From Toxonevra muliebris (lineage: Eukaryota > Arthropoda > Insecta > Diptera > Pallopteridae): a stretch of DNA of 64,000 nucleotides. The stretch is taken from contig OY829329.1 of NCBI GenBank assembly GCA_963691655.1, forward strand, positions 13,220,708 to 13,284,707, given 5' to 3'. The notes under the pieces were generated by a model. It was not told the DNA's origin. It saw only the letters and a program-made list of their open reading frames with translations, and made no database searches. The position numbers and the translations under genes are program-made. Below, in pieces: positions 46,201-55,261 of the stretch. Within the stretch, counting starts at the first letter, position 1; every line of letters begins with the position of its first letter.

Positions 46201-48076
46201 CAACGACAGTATGTCGAATTATACCGGTTTCGCTTATGATGCTGTCTGGGCATATGCGCTGGCCGCTGATAAATTGCTGCGTGAAAATCGAAATGCTGTT
46301 AATCACTTGCGTTCCAAAGAAGTGGTCAAACGATTCGTTGAACTTATTTGGCAAACAGATTTCGATGGTTTGTCGGGACGCATACGTTTCGGGCAGGGTG
46401 GTTCGCGTATAACGGACGTTGATATTTTGCAATGGCGCGGCTCGAGATTTCATGAGGTTGGCAAATTCTATCCGGCATTGAAGGGTGACGATGATAAGCT
46501 GCAAACGAATGGCGGTGAATTGGATCTGCGCAAAGAGGAAATCGTCTGGCTAACCGGTGCAGAGCCACCGGGCGATGGCACGTACGATTGTAATTTTTCA
46601 GGGCTAGCAGAATTGCTGGGCACTGATTGCGATAATGCTGCAGTGGCATTTACCGCGGTTCTCTGTTTGATGGCCGTTGTAATTGTATCGCTCGTTTCGT
46701 TTCTTTTCTGGAAGCGACGCTACGACAGTAAACTCAAGCAATCGGCTAAGATTATGAAGAATTTCGGCATCGATTTGCTGTCGCCGTCGCGTAACAAAGG
46801 TAACACGCTGGATAAATGGGAGATACCAAAGGAGAATGTTGTCATAAATCGGCGATTGGGCGAAGGAGCTTTCGGGACGGTGTATGGCGGGGAAGCGCAA
46901 CTTAATTCGGAGGGCTGGACTGCTGTTGCCGTCAAAACTCTGAAAGCGGGTGCCTCGACGGAAGATCGTTTGGATTTCCTTTCCGAAGCGGAGGCTATGA
47001 AACGGTTCGATCACAAAAATGTTGTTAAGTTGCTGGGCGTGTGCTTACAATCCGAACCGATTTATACGGTGATGGAATTTATGCTGTACGGTGATTTGAA
47101 AACATATCTACTGGCGCGTCGGCACATGGTCAATGATAAGATCAGCGATGATTCGGATATCTCATCGAAACGTTTGACCATGTATGCAATGGATGTGGCA
47201 CGCGGTTTGGCCTATCTGGCGCAACAGAAGTATGTGCACCGGGATATAGCATGCCGCAATTGCCTGGTGAATGCACAGCGTGTCGTGAAGTTGGGCGACT
47301 TTGGTATGGCGCGCTCTATCTACGAGAGTGACTACTATCGTTTTAATCGTAAAGGTATGCTGCCAGTACGTTGGATGGCACCCGAGTCGCTAGCGCTGGG
47401 CATGTTTACGCCATCATCGGATGTGTGGGCCTTCGGGGTGGTGGTCTATGAAATCATTACCTTCGGTTCATTTCCCTATCAGGGTCTAACGAACAATCAG
47501 GCGTTGGAATATATAAAGAGTGGCAAGACGCTACAAATACCCACAGGCGTTAAGCCACATTTAGAAGGTTTGATTAAGGCATGCTGGAGTCAGGAGGTCA
47601 AGAAGCGTCCTACTGCTACTGAAATCGTTGATTACATTTCAAGTTGTCCACGTTTGCTAACGCCATGCTTAGATTTTCCGGGCGCTTCAGTTGAGATGCC
47701 AGAAACCGAAAGTGATGAGCTAGAGCTATTGCCCAAAGCGCGTAAATGTTCACCGATCAAAAAAGATTCTACATTGGATATTTTAGCGGAGACACCGGAA
47801 AATAATTTCGACCGGATAGATCGCAATGTGGAGCTATTCATTGAGGATATGGAAATGTCAGAGCATATAAATATTGATATGCCAACAACGGCGGAAACGT
47901 TGCACATACCGCCCAACAATAATGCGGGAGATGTTTTCGCCGCCATTACGCCGGACGGGTATAGCATAATGTCACCGCTGTTGATGCATCAAGTGAGTGA
48001 ATGTTCGGATTCGTCGCAGGGACAGCTTTTGAAGAAATCAAATTCACCGGAATCTCTACAGCAGACGCCATTTTGA
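31039..48076 (+). CDS. VKR: Venus kinase receptor (VFT domain plus receptor tyrosine kinase)
   Basis: Join of 31039-31243, 39022-39238, 39307-39576, 43268-44405, 44464-44562, 44647-44757 and 46091-48076; all junctions are GT-AG and the phases fit, giving 4026 nt and 1341 residues. Layout: signal peptide (1 to ~30), an OpuAC-like region (~80-418), Venus flytrap domain (~424-850, with GPACSETVEPIAG at 499-511), one transmembrane helix (~862-886), kinase (GEGAFGTVYG ~936, VAVKTL Lys ~962, HRDIACRN ~1063, DFG ~1083, activation-loop Tyr 1091, 1095 and 1096), and a ~140-residue tail. VKRs are single-pass receptors whose extracellular flytrap drives an insulin-receptor-like kinase; the Aedes aegypti VKR responds to ovary ecdysteroidogenic hormone. 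All kinase motifs are intact, so I expect an active enzyme. An insulin receptor is excluded: no L, furin or fibronectin domains. The start at 31039 is chosen because the signal peptide follows at once; ATG 30922 would add 39 residues. Confidence 0.93.
31244..33182. other. VKR intron 1, left part
   Basis: Start of a 7.8-kb intron. Besides the MITE at 31654-31902 it holds a GAGA run (about 31985-32000) and a (GT)n run at about 32258-32272. No additional exon was recognised between exon 1 and the exon at 39022. Confidence 0.5.
31654..31902. mobile_element. MITE with ~50-bp TIRs in VKR intron 1
   Basis: 31654-31703 and the reverse complement of about 31853-31902 align closely (both contain ATCGCTCATTTACTAAAA and ACTGTCATAA). 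The interior is ~150 bp without coding capacity. Long TIRs resemble Mutator-like or similar non-autonomous elements; no class can be fixed. Confidence 0.75.
33183..33977 (+). pseudogene. RTE-like non-LTR 3' fragment (plus strand, intron 1)
   Basis: Frames read FFNLMLDKIIRAANNDISGT, ADDIEIID (the RT catalytic box, YADD degraded to IADD), NEDKTKYLVLTNKESRRL, RRITLANRCYYGLSRQL and VLMYGAETCTL. The 3' end, AACTAAGTAAGTAA, equals the end of the minus-strand element at 35565. It is 5'-truncated and broken by frameshifts. Clade (RTE-like) is inferred from the overall motif set. Confidence 0.8.
34172..34250. repeat. 28-bp tandem repeat, ~3 copies
   Basis: TATTGAGGAGTTTTCGAGCT recurs at 34172, 34200 and 34228, a 28-bp period, the last copy diverging at its end. 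It lies in VKR intron 1. Confidence 0.85.
35565..38563 (-). mobile_element. RTE-like non-LTR retrotransposon, ~3 kb (minus strand)
   Basis: The 3' tail on the minus strand is ACTAAGTAAGTAAGA (plus-strand 35563-35574). The body encodes endonuclease then reverse transcriptase. It sits in VKR intron 1, opposite in orientation to the same-family fragment at 33183-33977. Confidence 0.8.
35831..38330 (-). pseudogene. RTE-like endonuclease/reverse transcriptase ORF, broken
   Basis: In order on the minus strand: endonuclease motifs (FVLGNFNAKVGRESFFGPAI, about 37940-38005, and MIDGRHASSILDVRTI), a linker, then RT (KGDSTIRTNYRRISVLNIAS, RLKAIVNKLIGPYQCGFGPG, LLVYADDINIIGTN with the catalytic YADD near 36325, and VLMYGAETWTLASNGERLFG). 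Many stops and shifts break it. Copies into new sites by target-primed reverse transcription in the family; this copy cannot. Confidence 0.85.
39022..39238 (+). CDS. VKR: VKR coding exon 2 (OpuAC-like lobe, first part)
   Basis: Residues 69-141. Acceptor TTTTCAG, donor AAA/GTAAGT. It contains DRVIHQILTRIFAIFLREKL then NYRNVSLVPY, which fits the opening helix and strand of bacterial betaine-binding proteins (helix ending in a LGY-type turn). A 68-bp intron follows. Confidence 0.85.
39307..39576 (+). CDS. VKR: VKR coding exon 3 (OpuAC-like lobe, second part)
   Basis: Residues 141-230. INLEIW (Trp 156) and GWFVP (182-186) match the E-x-W and GWxVP signatures of OpuAC proteins in order and at about the expected distance. 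Phase 2 donor CAA/GTAAGT. Confidence 0.85.
39577..39909. other. VKR intron 3, left part
   Basis: Start of a 3.7-kb intron. Nothing is recognised before the DD37E element that begins at 39910. Confidence 0.6.
39910..41106 (+). mobile_element. DD37E element, copy B, in VKR intron 3
   Basis: AGGAGTGAGATTGAAAAAAT at the left and its near complement at the right; TA at 39908-39909 and 41107-41108; 1197 bp. Same family as 16170-18689 but uninterrupted, so it shows where the maT element inserted there. Confidence 0.9.
40055..40963 (+). pseudogene. DD37E transposase copy B, deleted
   Basis: It starts MSEEKEVRLKMIKNFQKNPN with an HTH. Frameshifts follow near 40250, and a deletion near 40490 removes the segment that carries the first catalytic Asp in copy A (MDDETYV). 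The C-terminal part is intact: WPDLASCHYGKKSLELYQSN through ELRPVERYWALVKRNL, where I count 37 residues between Asp and Glu. That spacing defines DD37E (ITmD37E). Confidence 0.85.
41305..42120. repeat. 77-bp minisatellite in VKR intron 3
   Basis: The unit combines GTTTTTTCATTTAACATTCA with two or three 18-bp sub-repeats of the form TTTAACAGTACAGAATCG. TACATAATTG-type anchors fall at 41481, 41558 and 41635, giving a 77-bp period; about seven clear units plus degenerate flanks. A minus-strand frame across it (41902-42300) is incidental. Confidence 0.88.
42121..43267. other. VKR intron 3, right part
   Basis: No element recognised. A short perfect palindrome TGATTGAATTTCAATCA lies near 42330. 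It ends in a good polypyrimidine tract and TCAATAG acceptor. Confidence 0.6.
43268..44405 (+). CDS. VKR: VKR coding exon 4 (OpuAC-like second lobe and VFT lobe 1)
   Basis: Residues 231-610. The first ~190 residues include FIILHFTPSDI (301-311), TLPRC (322-326) and ENVALYKNWI (409-418), which match the later motifs of OpuAC proteins (aromatic-T-P, Cys-Pro and closing W-[LI]). LTLSIGGIFPITETN begins the Venus flytrap at 424, with GVLGPACSETVEPIAG and VISYSAEGALF following GABA-B-type order. The open frame upstream of the acceptor is intron. Confidence 0.92.
44464..44562 (+). CDS. VKR: VKR coding exon 5 (VFT domain)
   Basis: Residues 611-643: YLLDLKQRHAKIIIADIHNR then NAELALCEALKLG, the lobe-2 strand/helix corresponding to DARIIVG in GABA-B receptors. 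Flanked by 58-bp and 84-bp introns, both phase 0. Confidence 0.92.
44647..44757 (+). CDS. VKR: VKR coding exon 6 (VFT domain)
   Basis: Residues 644-680: MTAHQGYVWFLPSWLSKDW matches the YVWFLIGWY segment of GABA-B-type flytraps. Phase 0. The following 1333-bp intron holds a dead mariner; without it the intron would be about 160 bp. Confidence 0.92.
44787..45956 (+). mobile_element. Decayed mariner in VKR intron 6
   Basis: Inverted ends TTCGGTCATATAAAAGTATT and the complement of a TTGGTCATATAAAAAATATT-type right end, with TA at 44785-44786 and 45957-45958; 1170 bp. A different mariner from those at 18925 and 53051. Confidence 0.85.
44950..45870 (+). pseudogene. Mariner transposase, heavily decayed
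   Basis: It starts MSEVFEEKCYVMLFYNEKGE; pieces in several frames include TVQLWFARFCSGNVNVKDAP, SGRPVTEKADEI, VPHELTQRNLIGRITISETQ and KLPEK, in mariner order. Multiple stops and shifts; long dead. Confidence 0.8.
46091..48076 (+). CDS. VKR: VKR coding exon 7 (VFT end, TM, kinase, tail)
   Basis: Residues 681-1341 in a single uninterrupted exon after acceptor CACGCTCTAG. It holds GFAYDAVWAYALAAD and FDGLSGRIRF of flytrap lobe 2, a Cys-containing stalk (DGTYDCN, GTDCDN), transmembrane AVAFTAVLCLMAVVIVSLVS, then the kinase: GEGAFGTVYGG, AVKTL, HRDIACRNC, KLGDFGMARSIYESDYYRF, LPVRWMAPESL, SDVWAFGVVVYEI and CWSQEVKKRPT. The tail after PRLLTPCLDFPG is acidic and Ser/Thr-rich. Stop TGA at 48074-48076. 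Confidence 0.95.
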   Translation, partial: AFEGHFSIMHTPFGNPNAQMPENISIQEWLQDYDSGGNDSMSNYTGFAYDAVWAYALAADKLLRENRNAVNHLRSKEVVKRFVELIWQTDFDGLSGRIRFGQGGSRITDVDILQWRGSRFHEVGKFYPALKGDDDKLQTNGGELDLRKEEIVWLTGAEPPGDGTYDCNFSGLAELLGTDCDNAAVAFTAVLCLMAVVIVSLVSFLFWKRRYDSKLKQSAKIMKNFGIDLLSPSRNKGNTLDKWEIPKENVVINRRLGEGAFGTVYGGEAQLNSEGWTAVAVKTLKAGASTEDRLDFLSEAEAMKRFDHKNVVKLLGVCLQSEPIYTVMEFMLYGDLKTYLLARRHMVNDKISDDSDISSKRLTMYAMDVARGLAYLAQQKYVHRDIACRNCLVNAQRVVKLGDFGMARSIYESDYYRFNRKGMLPVRWMAPESLALGMFTPSSDVWAFGVVVYEIITFGSFPYQGLTNNQALEYIKSGKTLQIPTGVKPHLEGLIKACWSQEVKKRPTATEIVDYISSCPRLLTPCLDFPGASVEMPETESDELELLPKARKCSPIKKDSTLDILAETPENNFDRIDRNVELFIEDMEMSEHINIDMPTTAETLHIPPNNNAGDVFAAITPDGYSIMSPLLMHQVSECSDSSQGQLLKKSNSPESLQQTPF

Positions 48077-49020
48077 GTTGGGATTGTTTTTTAATATTTT
48101 TTTTTTTTTTTGATTTGTTTTAATTTCACAATATTTGATTCGAATGTCTCGAAAAAAAAGAAAGCACCGTACTGCCTTTTTACACTATTACGAATATTTA
48201 TTCGTACATTTATTCAAAATTTTTCAATATTTCTGCAATAGTATGCTGCATACATATTAGAGTGGAGTGAAGAAGTTTAGTTTAAGGTATTTTTTTTTTT
48301 AACATTTTTCACTCCACTCGATAGTTCTTAATCCAGTATTTATTTATTTTTTTTTAGTTTTATCATTTTTATTTTTTCATCATTATGCGCCAATTCGTTT
48401 TGCCATGCTGCAGACCATCGGGATCCAATTTTTGGTCCATATACATATACATAAATATATGCAAAATATGCATTGCATATTCTATCAAAAAATACTATAT
48501 AAGTATGTAAAATGTAGAAATGTTGTTTTTTTTTATTATTATTACATATTAATATTAGTTTTAGCATTTGTTTCATGTAATATTTACTGCCTTTTATTAA
48601 AGCAATTACATATTACTAACTTTAATTTTAGTGCTTAATATACAAGATTAAGTCATTGAATACATTAAAAGACTGTTATTTAATTATATACTTATATTTA
48701 CATATACCTATATATTTAATATATTTATTATTGCATATTTACTATACATACATAAGTACTTTTGTAAATAGCTTTGAATACTACCCACATAAATTTTGAA
48801 AAATATATACATATGCACATATAATGAATTTTTTAATTCTAATATGTTTCAAGTTTTTGTTATTTTTTTCTCTTTAATGTTACGAGTTTATATGAATATT
48901 TTATTTTTATTATTATCTATTATTTTGTTTTTTTTTTTTCTTTGATAAGCACCTACCTATATTTACAATATGTTAGTTCCTATTGACCTGAAAGTAAAAT
49001 GCAATAAAATATTTTTTTTA
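48077..49020 (+). other. VKR 3' UTR and polyadenylation region
   Basis: AT-rich, non-coding. ATTAAA variants occur at about 48597 and 48664, and a canonical AATAAA at 49003-49008 followed by a T-rich stretch is the best poly(A) signal. Transcript end is inferred, not seen. Confidence 0.5.
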
Positions 49021-49667
49021 CGAGAAATCATTAACTACTCGTACTTGTGTTTTAATTGAGTGCTAATTTGGTAGAACACTTTCAGTTTGTTTGTTTTTTT
49101 TTTAATTTATATGCAAATATCTGTGGGTAAAAGGTAAAACCATAAAAAATGTTTGAACAACCAACGGTTCATAAATAACAGACCGTCAGGTCGTGTCTCG
49201 TGCTTTGATATGACTCAGGAAAACCATATCTGCTAAGCAACGATTGGTTGAAACTAAAAATGCAATTCCCACTATCAGTAAGCACAGTGGATAGAGACTC
49301 TAGGCAAACCACTTTTTCTTTCGAAAATATATGTTTACTAAAATCCTTGAAAATGCGTATTAGAAATTATTAAAGGTGGCAGCATCAATACAATAAGTAC
49401 AACAAGACAATAACAACACACTGCTTTGTTGCTATATGTAAATACCCAGAAATGTTAATGGGAAGTAAGCAAAATGTTAACAAAGATTTAACAGTTTTGA
49501 ATCTCTTCATAGAAAAAAGAAAGAGAGAGTTGACGCTGCTATCCTCTGTTACAATTCTGCCATGGCCCTAGCGAAGCACAACAAAGGTCGATATATTAGA
49601 GAGGAGAGAGAGAGAGAGAGAGATAGAGCAGCATATACACAAAACTCTCTCGTCTGCGATATATTTA
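49021..49667. other. Intergenic DNA with GA-rich run
   Basis: No gene is seen. A (GA)n run lies at about 49600-49622, inside sequence (CTCTCTCG, GAGAGAG) that vaguely resembles the GAGA-rich dispersed family. Confidence 0.5.
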
Positions 49668-49711
49668 CAGTGCCGTGCAATTAATTAAGAACACTCTTAC
49701 TATGTGTTACA

Positions 49712-50008
49712 CAGTGTGACCAACTCAGCGCTTTTCCCGCTGATTTTAGTGCTTTTTGAAAATTAAAACGCGGAAAAAAGTGATTTAGCGCTCAGCGTTT
49801 ATTCTTCAATTTAAACTATCTTCGAAAAATCGAAGAAATTGCCATTGACTAGAAGTATCAGATGTGTGCTTGTATTAGTAAAAAAGTTTAAATGTATTGA
49901 GTTTTCTCGCACTTTTATAAGGGTAAAAATTTAACGCTTTTTTTTAAGAAAATAAGCGTTTTATTCTTCATTTTAGCGGATTTTGAAAAACAAAAGTTGG
50001 CCACACTG
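49712..50008. mobile_element. hAT-type MITE with perfect 8-bp target duplication
   Basis: GTGTTACA occurs at 49704-49711 and again at 50009-50016, directly flanking the element. Ends are CAGTGTGACCAACT and the complement of AGTTGGCCACACTG, one mismatch. CAGTGT-type TIRs and 8-bp duplications are hallmarks of hAT elements. The 297-bp element is non-coding and sits inside the Tc1-like element, so it is the younger insertion. Confidence 0.9.
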
Positions 50009-50139
50009 GTGTTACATACAAAACTTCAAGTAAATACTCAAAAGTGCTAATAAGAGGCACTTTTTGACTTTACTTTTAGTCTAATGCCACGCTGAAAATA
50101 TCTTAAAAGACTGCCAGAGAAGTTCTAGTCTCAATTTTT

Positions 50140-50690
50140 GGAGAAAATATAATTGCACCTTCTGTAAATACAGTAAAGAGGCGTTTGCGAAATGTTGGGT
50201 TATTTGGAAGAATTTCTCGAAAGAAGCCACTACTAAGTAAACCCAACCGTAGGAAGAGATTGGACTTTGTTGAAAAGTATCGTCACTGGACTGTTAAAGG
50301 GTGGAAAAAAGTTTTATTTTCTGATGAAACGAAGATAAATAAGGTGTCCTCTAATGGAAAAGCATACGTCCGTCCGTCGTCCAAGATCAAAAGAATTCAA
50401 TCCAAAGTTCACTCGCTCCACCCTAAAGTACGGCGGTGGTAATATAATAATTTAGGGTGCAATGTCTTGGCACAGCATTGGCCCTATTCATCAAATCGAA
50501 GGAGAATCTCTGAGAAATTGTTAGGAAAAAGTCAGTCTTTTTAAAATTGGAAATTTTCATGTCCTTTTCGAAGAAACCAAAAATGTCTGGGAAAATATAC
50601 CTAAAAGCACATGCGAGAACTTGATTGTATCTATGCAACGGAGCTGCCAAGCAGTAATCGAAAATAATGGTGTTGCAACAAAATATTAAA
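50140..50690 (+). pseudogene. Tc1-like transposase fragment
   Basis: NVGLFGRISRKKPLLSKPNR then RKRLDFVEKYRHWTVKGWKK and VLFSDETKIN are the Tc1 catalytic-domain start with the first Asp in SDET. The frame breaks at about 50440, then decays; the N-terminal DNA-binding part is absent. Confidence 0.85.
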
Positions 50691-50937
50691 TCTTAAATTA
50701 AAGTATTTTACAAAAATAAATTATCGTTCTTAACTATGTGCACGACTCGTTCTAGAAGTGTTTTGAAAAACTGCCTGAATTCGTTATTTTATATTTTATG
50801 TTTATGAAATCCTATTATTTTAATGAATATATTTAATAAGTTATAGCGAATATCAAGAACGAATGTTATGAAAAAAAATTAGTAAATCTGAGGTTTGAAT
50901 ACTTTAGTAGCTCGTTCTTAATTAGTTGCACGGCACT

Positions 50938-51282
50938 ATCTCCATTACATTTTAGCATTAGAATTGTATGTTTTCAGTTCTTATTTTGTTTTTTAATGAA
51001 TGCATTTGTAATTGAGATTTTGCGTTTTTCTTTTTTGTTTAAGAAAATTATTTAATCGAACTAATGCAAAATAATGCGAGTGAACTGCATTCAATATGTA
51101 AAGGCTCTTAGGGAGAGAGAGAGAGAGAGAGTGGGAGAGAATAGACTCAGAATTTTTCTGCTACAATGGCGGCCGATGTGCCTAGTGCTGTCAGCTTGTG
51201 GGATTTCGCCCATAATTTCTTAACTTAACACCAAAAAAGCGATAGGTGTTGGGGGAGGGGGGAGAATGAAACAACGGGAACA
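50938..51282. other. Intergenic DNA, no gene seen
   Basis: GA-rich run at about 51114-51131, otherwise featureless. Confidence 0.6.
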
Positions 51283-51690
51283 GCCGAATTTTACTTTTGG
51301 CAAAGCAGCAAGTAAACAAATAATGCACACTCTTGCAAAAACAACACAAACAGCACTCTCTCTCTCTCTTATATTTATGTATGTATTTGCACTAAAAGAA
51401 TTTATTGCAAAAACAACACAATCAACAATAACCGTAAAACTCTCTAAAATATATTACTCGTTAATTTGAGCTGATATTGAGAGAGCCGACAGTTCTGCTT
51501 GTGCCTGATTCTCACACACAAAAAAATTAATACATATGTAAAAAGTAAATAAGATAATTTTTTATATATTTTTGTGGTAAAGTTTCTTAAGTAAATAAAA
51601 GTGCGATCACGATGACGATTCTCTCAGTGTCTATTCATGAACTCTGTGATACTCTCTCTTGTATTAAAAACGAACTAAAATAATTCCGCA
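51283..51690 (+). repeat. GAGA-rich dispersed repeat, copy 2
   Basis: It shares TATTTATGTATGTATTTGCA and CTAAAAGAATTTATTGCAAA with the copy at 55262-55670, and CGATCACGATGACGATTCTC with both other copies. Non-coding; family unknown. Confidence 0.65.
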
Positions 51691-53050
51691 AGAGTCAATC
51701 CGAGAGAAGCAAAAAATTAATGCAGAACAACAATGAATGCGATATTTACCAGACATCTATAGAAAATTAAAACAAAAGTATTTATTTGATATTTTTTTTA
51801 GAAGAAGATATTGTTTTTCACCTGGCTGACATTATAGAATTTTGATCAAATCATTTTGACTGACTGAAGATTTAAAAGCAAATACCCTTTAGTACTTATT
51901 TGATAAATTCGCCAACGTTAGTGTCATCTGAGAGAGTATATGGTAATATCGCTAAGTTTTTCTTAAGTATCGATTCTACACGACAAACTCCGATTTTTCT
52001 CATCCCTAAATTCAAACATGTATGTTTGATTCTCATCACTAGCGCATCCAAGGCGGGAATTCGGGGTTAGACTCCCTCCCCCCTTACTCCCTTATCGATG
52101 AAAATTTCATATATGCACATATTTTGATTGTTGGTCATGACCCAAACAAAAATTTTAGGGGTCGAAAAAATTAGAACCCTCCTTTAGAAGATCTCTACTA
52201 GCTCCACTAGTGATTCTCATAAACTATTCATAAAATTGTTGTTTAATATGTGTGAGCACTTGCACTTTGAAATATGTACGTTTGTATGTATGTGTGTTTT
52301 TGATATAACCTGAAATCACATGAAGAATGTTGTATGCTAGCAATGAAGATGCTGCAAAATTTAAACACTTTTTTTTTTTTTTTTATTTTCTCTAAGTTTT
52401 GCCAATAAAAATATTTCAAGCACACATACATAAAGAAACTTGTGCACTGTTTTTTTTTTCGCTCACACATGCACACACATGTCTTCATATGAAGAATAGG
52501 GATCAATGTATTTAACCTTCTCCATCAACAACCACAAGAAGAGCATTATCCAATGTGGCATTTTCACCTGTCGCATGTAGAATTTTTATCATGGTTATTG
52601 TTGTTGGTTTTGTTGTTGGCGAAGGTGATTGTTATGAATTTCGTTTTTATTATTTATTTATTTATTTATTTGTCGGGGGAAATTCAAGTATGTGAATCGC
52701 ATTTTTATGCGCAATTTAAGGTATTTACTGATTTATATTTATATGTTTGTTATGTGCATACATATATCTGAATATTATTGCAGTTGACAATATTGGTTTT
52801 GATAAAATCGTACGTTGAAGTATTTTATTTAAATATAATGCATGAATGCATGATAATATAAATTATTAAATATACATAAGGCCCACTGATTTCATTGTGA
52901 AGTGGTGTATCGGTGTTTAAGATAGCTTTCAAAGTAGCATCTAAAATTCGGCTGTTTCCGTCATTTCAACCTAACCTAAATTCTACTTTTTATATATCTA
53001 ATATTAATCTATGTAATCTAGTTAGTTAGCTCTATTTTTTTATACAAGTA
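51691..53050. other. Intergenic DNA with a small inverted-repeat element
   Basis: At 52033-52218 ATCACTAGCGCATCC at the left and GGAGCTAGTAGAG-type complement at the right carry CACTAG ends in inverted orientation, suggesting a ~185-bp non-autonomous element. A (CA/TG)-rich tract is at 52430-52480. No gene is supported; short frames here are random. Confidence 0.45.
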
Positions 53051-54317
53051 TTGGGAGTATGAATGTATAAACTCGTATTTTTCTTTCGTAATTTGGACAT
53101 TTATTGTGAAAAAGTGATTATAAATTTATTCTTTAAAGTATTGTCCATCGTTAGCCACAACCTTTTCCCATCTTTCTGGTAGCATACGGATTCCGCGTCG
53201 AAAAACTCCTCATATTTTGAGGCTATCCACGAATCGAACCATTTTCTGAGTTCTTCGAAAGAACGGAAGTGCTGTTCAGCCAGGCCATGTGTCATCGATC
53301 GGAACAAGTGGTAATCAGAAGGAGCAATGTCTGGAGAATACGGCGGGTGGGGTAGCACTTCCCATTCCAGCGTTTCGGCAACATGCGGCCGAGCATTGTC
53401 GTGCTGAAGAATAACTTTGTCGTGTCTATTCTCATATTCTGGCCTCATATCCTTTAATGCTCGGCTCAAATGCATCAATTGTAGTCGGTAGCAGTCGCCA
53501 GTGATAGTTTCATTCGGTTTCAGCAGCTCATAATACACGATACCTTTCATATCTCACCAAATACACAGCATGAGCTGGGATCCATGAATGTTCGGCTTTG
53601 CCGTTGATGTTGATGCATGTCCGGACGGTCCCCATGATTTTTTACGCTTTGGGTTATCGTAACGTATCCACTTTTCATCGCCAGTCACAATACGATGCAG
53701 AAAACCCTTTCTTTTCTGTCGTTCAATCAGCAGTTCACATGTGAAAAATCGTCGTTCGACATCTCTCGGCTTCAATTCGTACGGCACCCAATTTCTTTGC
53801 TTTTGAATCATTCCCAATGCTTTTAATCGTTTAGAAATGGTTGATTGATCAACTCCTAAAGATTCTGCAAGTTCTTGTTGCGTTTGACATGAATCTTCTT
53901 CGAGTAATGCCTTCAATTCTATATCTTCGAACTTTTTCGGACCGCCTGAACGTTCCCTGTCTTCAACATCAAAATCACCACTTTTGAAACGGGCATACCA
54001 CACCTGACACATTCTAACGTCTATAGCACAGTCAGGATAAGCTTCAGTGAGTAAACGATGTGCTTCAGTTGCGTTTTTCTTTAAATGGAAGAAGCAAATT
54101 AAAACTTCCCGCAAATGTTGTTTTGTTGGCACGAAATTCGACATTTTCAGCTATAGTAAAACACTTTTGTAAAATTATGAAAATTATTTGACAGATCAAT
54201 TCTTATAGTATTTTTGGGCGCTCTTCGAGATAGAATAGCTGTCAATGTCAAAAAAATGACGCGTATGATAGATATGAAGTTAGTCACAATTACGAGTTTA
54301 TACATTCATACTCCCAA
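53051..54317 (-). mobile_element. Mariner element, copy 2 (1267 bp)
   Basis: GGGAGTATGAATGTATAAAC at both ends as inverted repeats, with TA at 53049-53050 and 54318-54319. Nearly identical to the element at 18925-20194. Confidence 0.92.
53101..54144 (-). pseudogene. Mariner transposase copy 2, nonsense codon and deletion
   Basis: The correct start, MSNFVPTKQHLREVLICFFH, is intact at 54144. A TGG-to-TGA change after LMLCIW (about 53551-53553) stops translation. A 21-nt in-frame deletion removes seven residues after HVA, so the spacing between the second and third catalytic Asp falls from 34 to 27. The second motif is normal (QHDNARPH). The lesions differ from those of copy 1. Confidence 0.88.
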
Positions 54318-55261
54318 TATATTATACATACGAGTGTATTATGAATGTTATTTTTGTTTAACCGCTGGAAAAATAAGTAATTTCCATTTTCCTGTACTTT
54401 CACTGTTTCTTGTGTTTTCTAACTAAATAAATACATAGGATTTCCGTAAATGCAAGGAAATATTATTTTATGTGTCATTCATTTAACGAGCAACTTAACT
54501 AAACATTATATACATACATACACACATATAATAATATATAAGAACACATTTCTCTACACAATTCACTTATACATACTACATATATATCCGGATGTATATA
54601 TACAGTTTACCTTTCTATTTTGATTAATTTTATGACGATTTACTATACACAGAAAAAAATACTTAAATACGCGCTTTTCAGTTGAGTTTTCTGCTTTCAA
54701 GTACCTTGTACTACCTTCCCTTCACTTTTCCACTCCACCTCTAATTCTCAACCATTTGTAACTTCTCCTGACTCAATCGTTTTGCGGAGGTGTGTTTGTG
54801 TGAGTGTGTGTGTATGAGTGCTGTGGTGGTACTTTAGTTTCCGGCTTTGAGTTTCCTTCTTATTTTCCGGATCATTTGTTGCAATGTTGTTGTGTTGTCG
54901 TATTTCAAATACATTTGTCACAAAATTATGACAAACTACGAATTGTTGTTGTTCGAAATTGTTCGACTAGTTAAACTGTTGGTGACAGCTACGGAATTAT
55001 TGTTTACTATTTGTATTTATCCAATTGTTTCTATTATATTGTTATTTTCTTTTTTATTTTTCAACTTATTTGTTACAAAATTATGTTTCTTGTATTTTAT
55101 ATTACTAGAATTTCCGTTCCATGGGTAGAGAGTAAATGAATTGTAACTGATGTATTTTCGATTGGAAAAAAATTAAAAACAATTCAAATCGTTAAAAGGA
55201 TATGTAAAAGTTTATTGGTACATAAAGATTCCATTCAATACAATGGCCATTCTCTAACAGC
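54318..55261. other. Intergenic DNA, no gene seen
   Basis: (TA/CA)-rich tracts at 54510-54610 and a GT-rich run at about 54790-54815. Nothing else recognised. Confidence 0.6.

Larger units (their letters stand above)
49668..50937 (+). mobile_element. Tc1-like element split by a hAT-type MITE
   Basis: Left end CAGTGCCGTGCAATTAATTA and the complement of the right end (ATTAGTTGCACGGCACT) form TIRs of about 27 bp with one or two mismatches, continuing into AAGAAC. A further internal copy of the end motif lies near 50725-50747 (CGTTCTTAACTATGTGCACG). Without the MITE it is about 965 bp, so the transposase gene is largely deleted. TA flank is clear only at the left. Confidence 0.8.

Noticed and set aside
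31039..48076. Insulin receptor as the identity of the kinase gene
   Set aside because: The kinase is insulin-receptor-like, but the ectodomain is a GABA-B-type flytrap with no L, furin-like or fibronectin domains.
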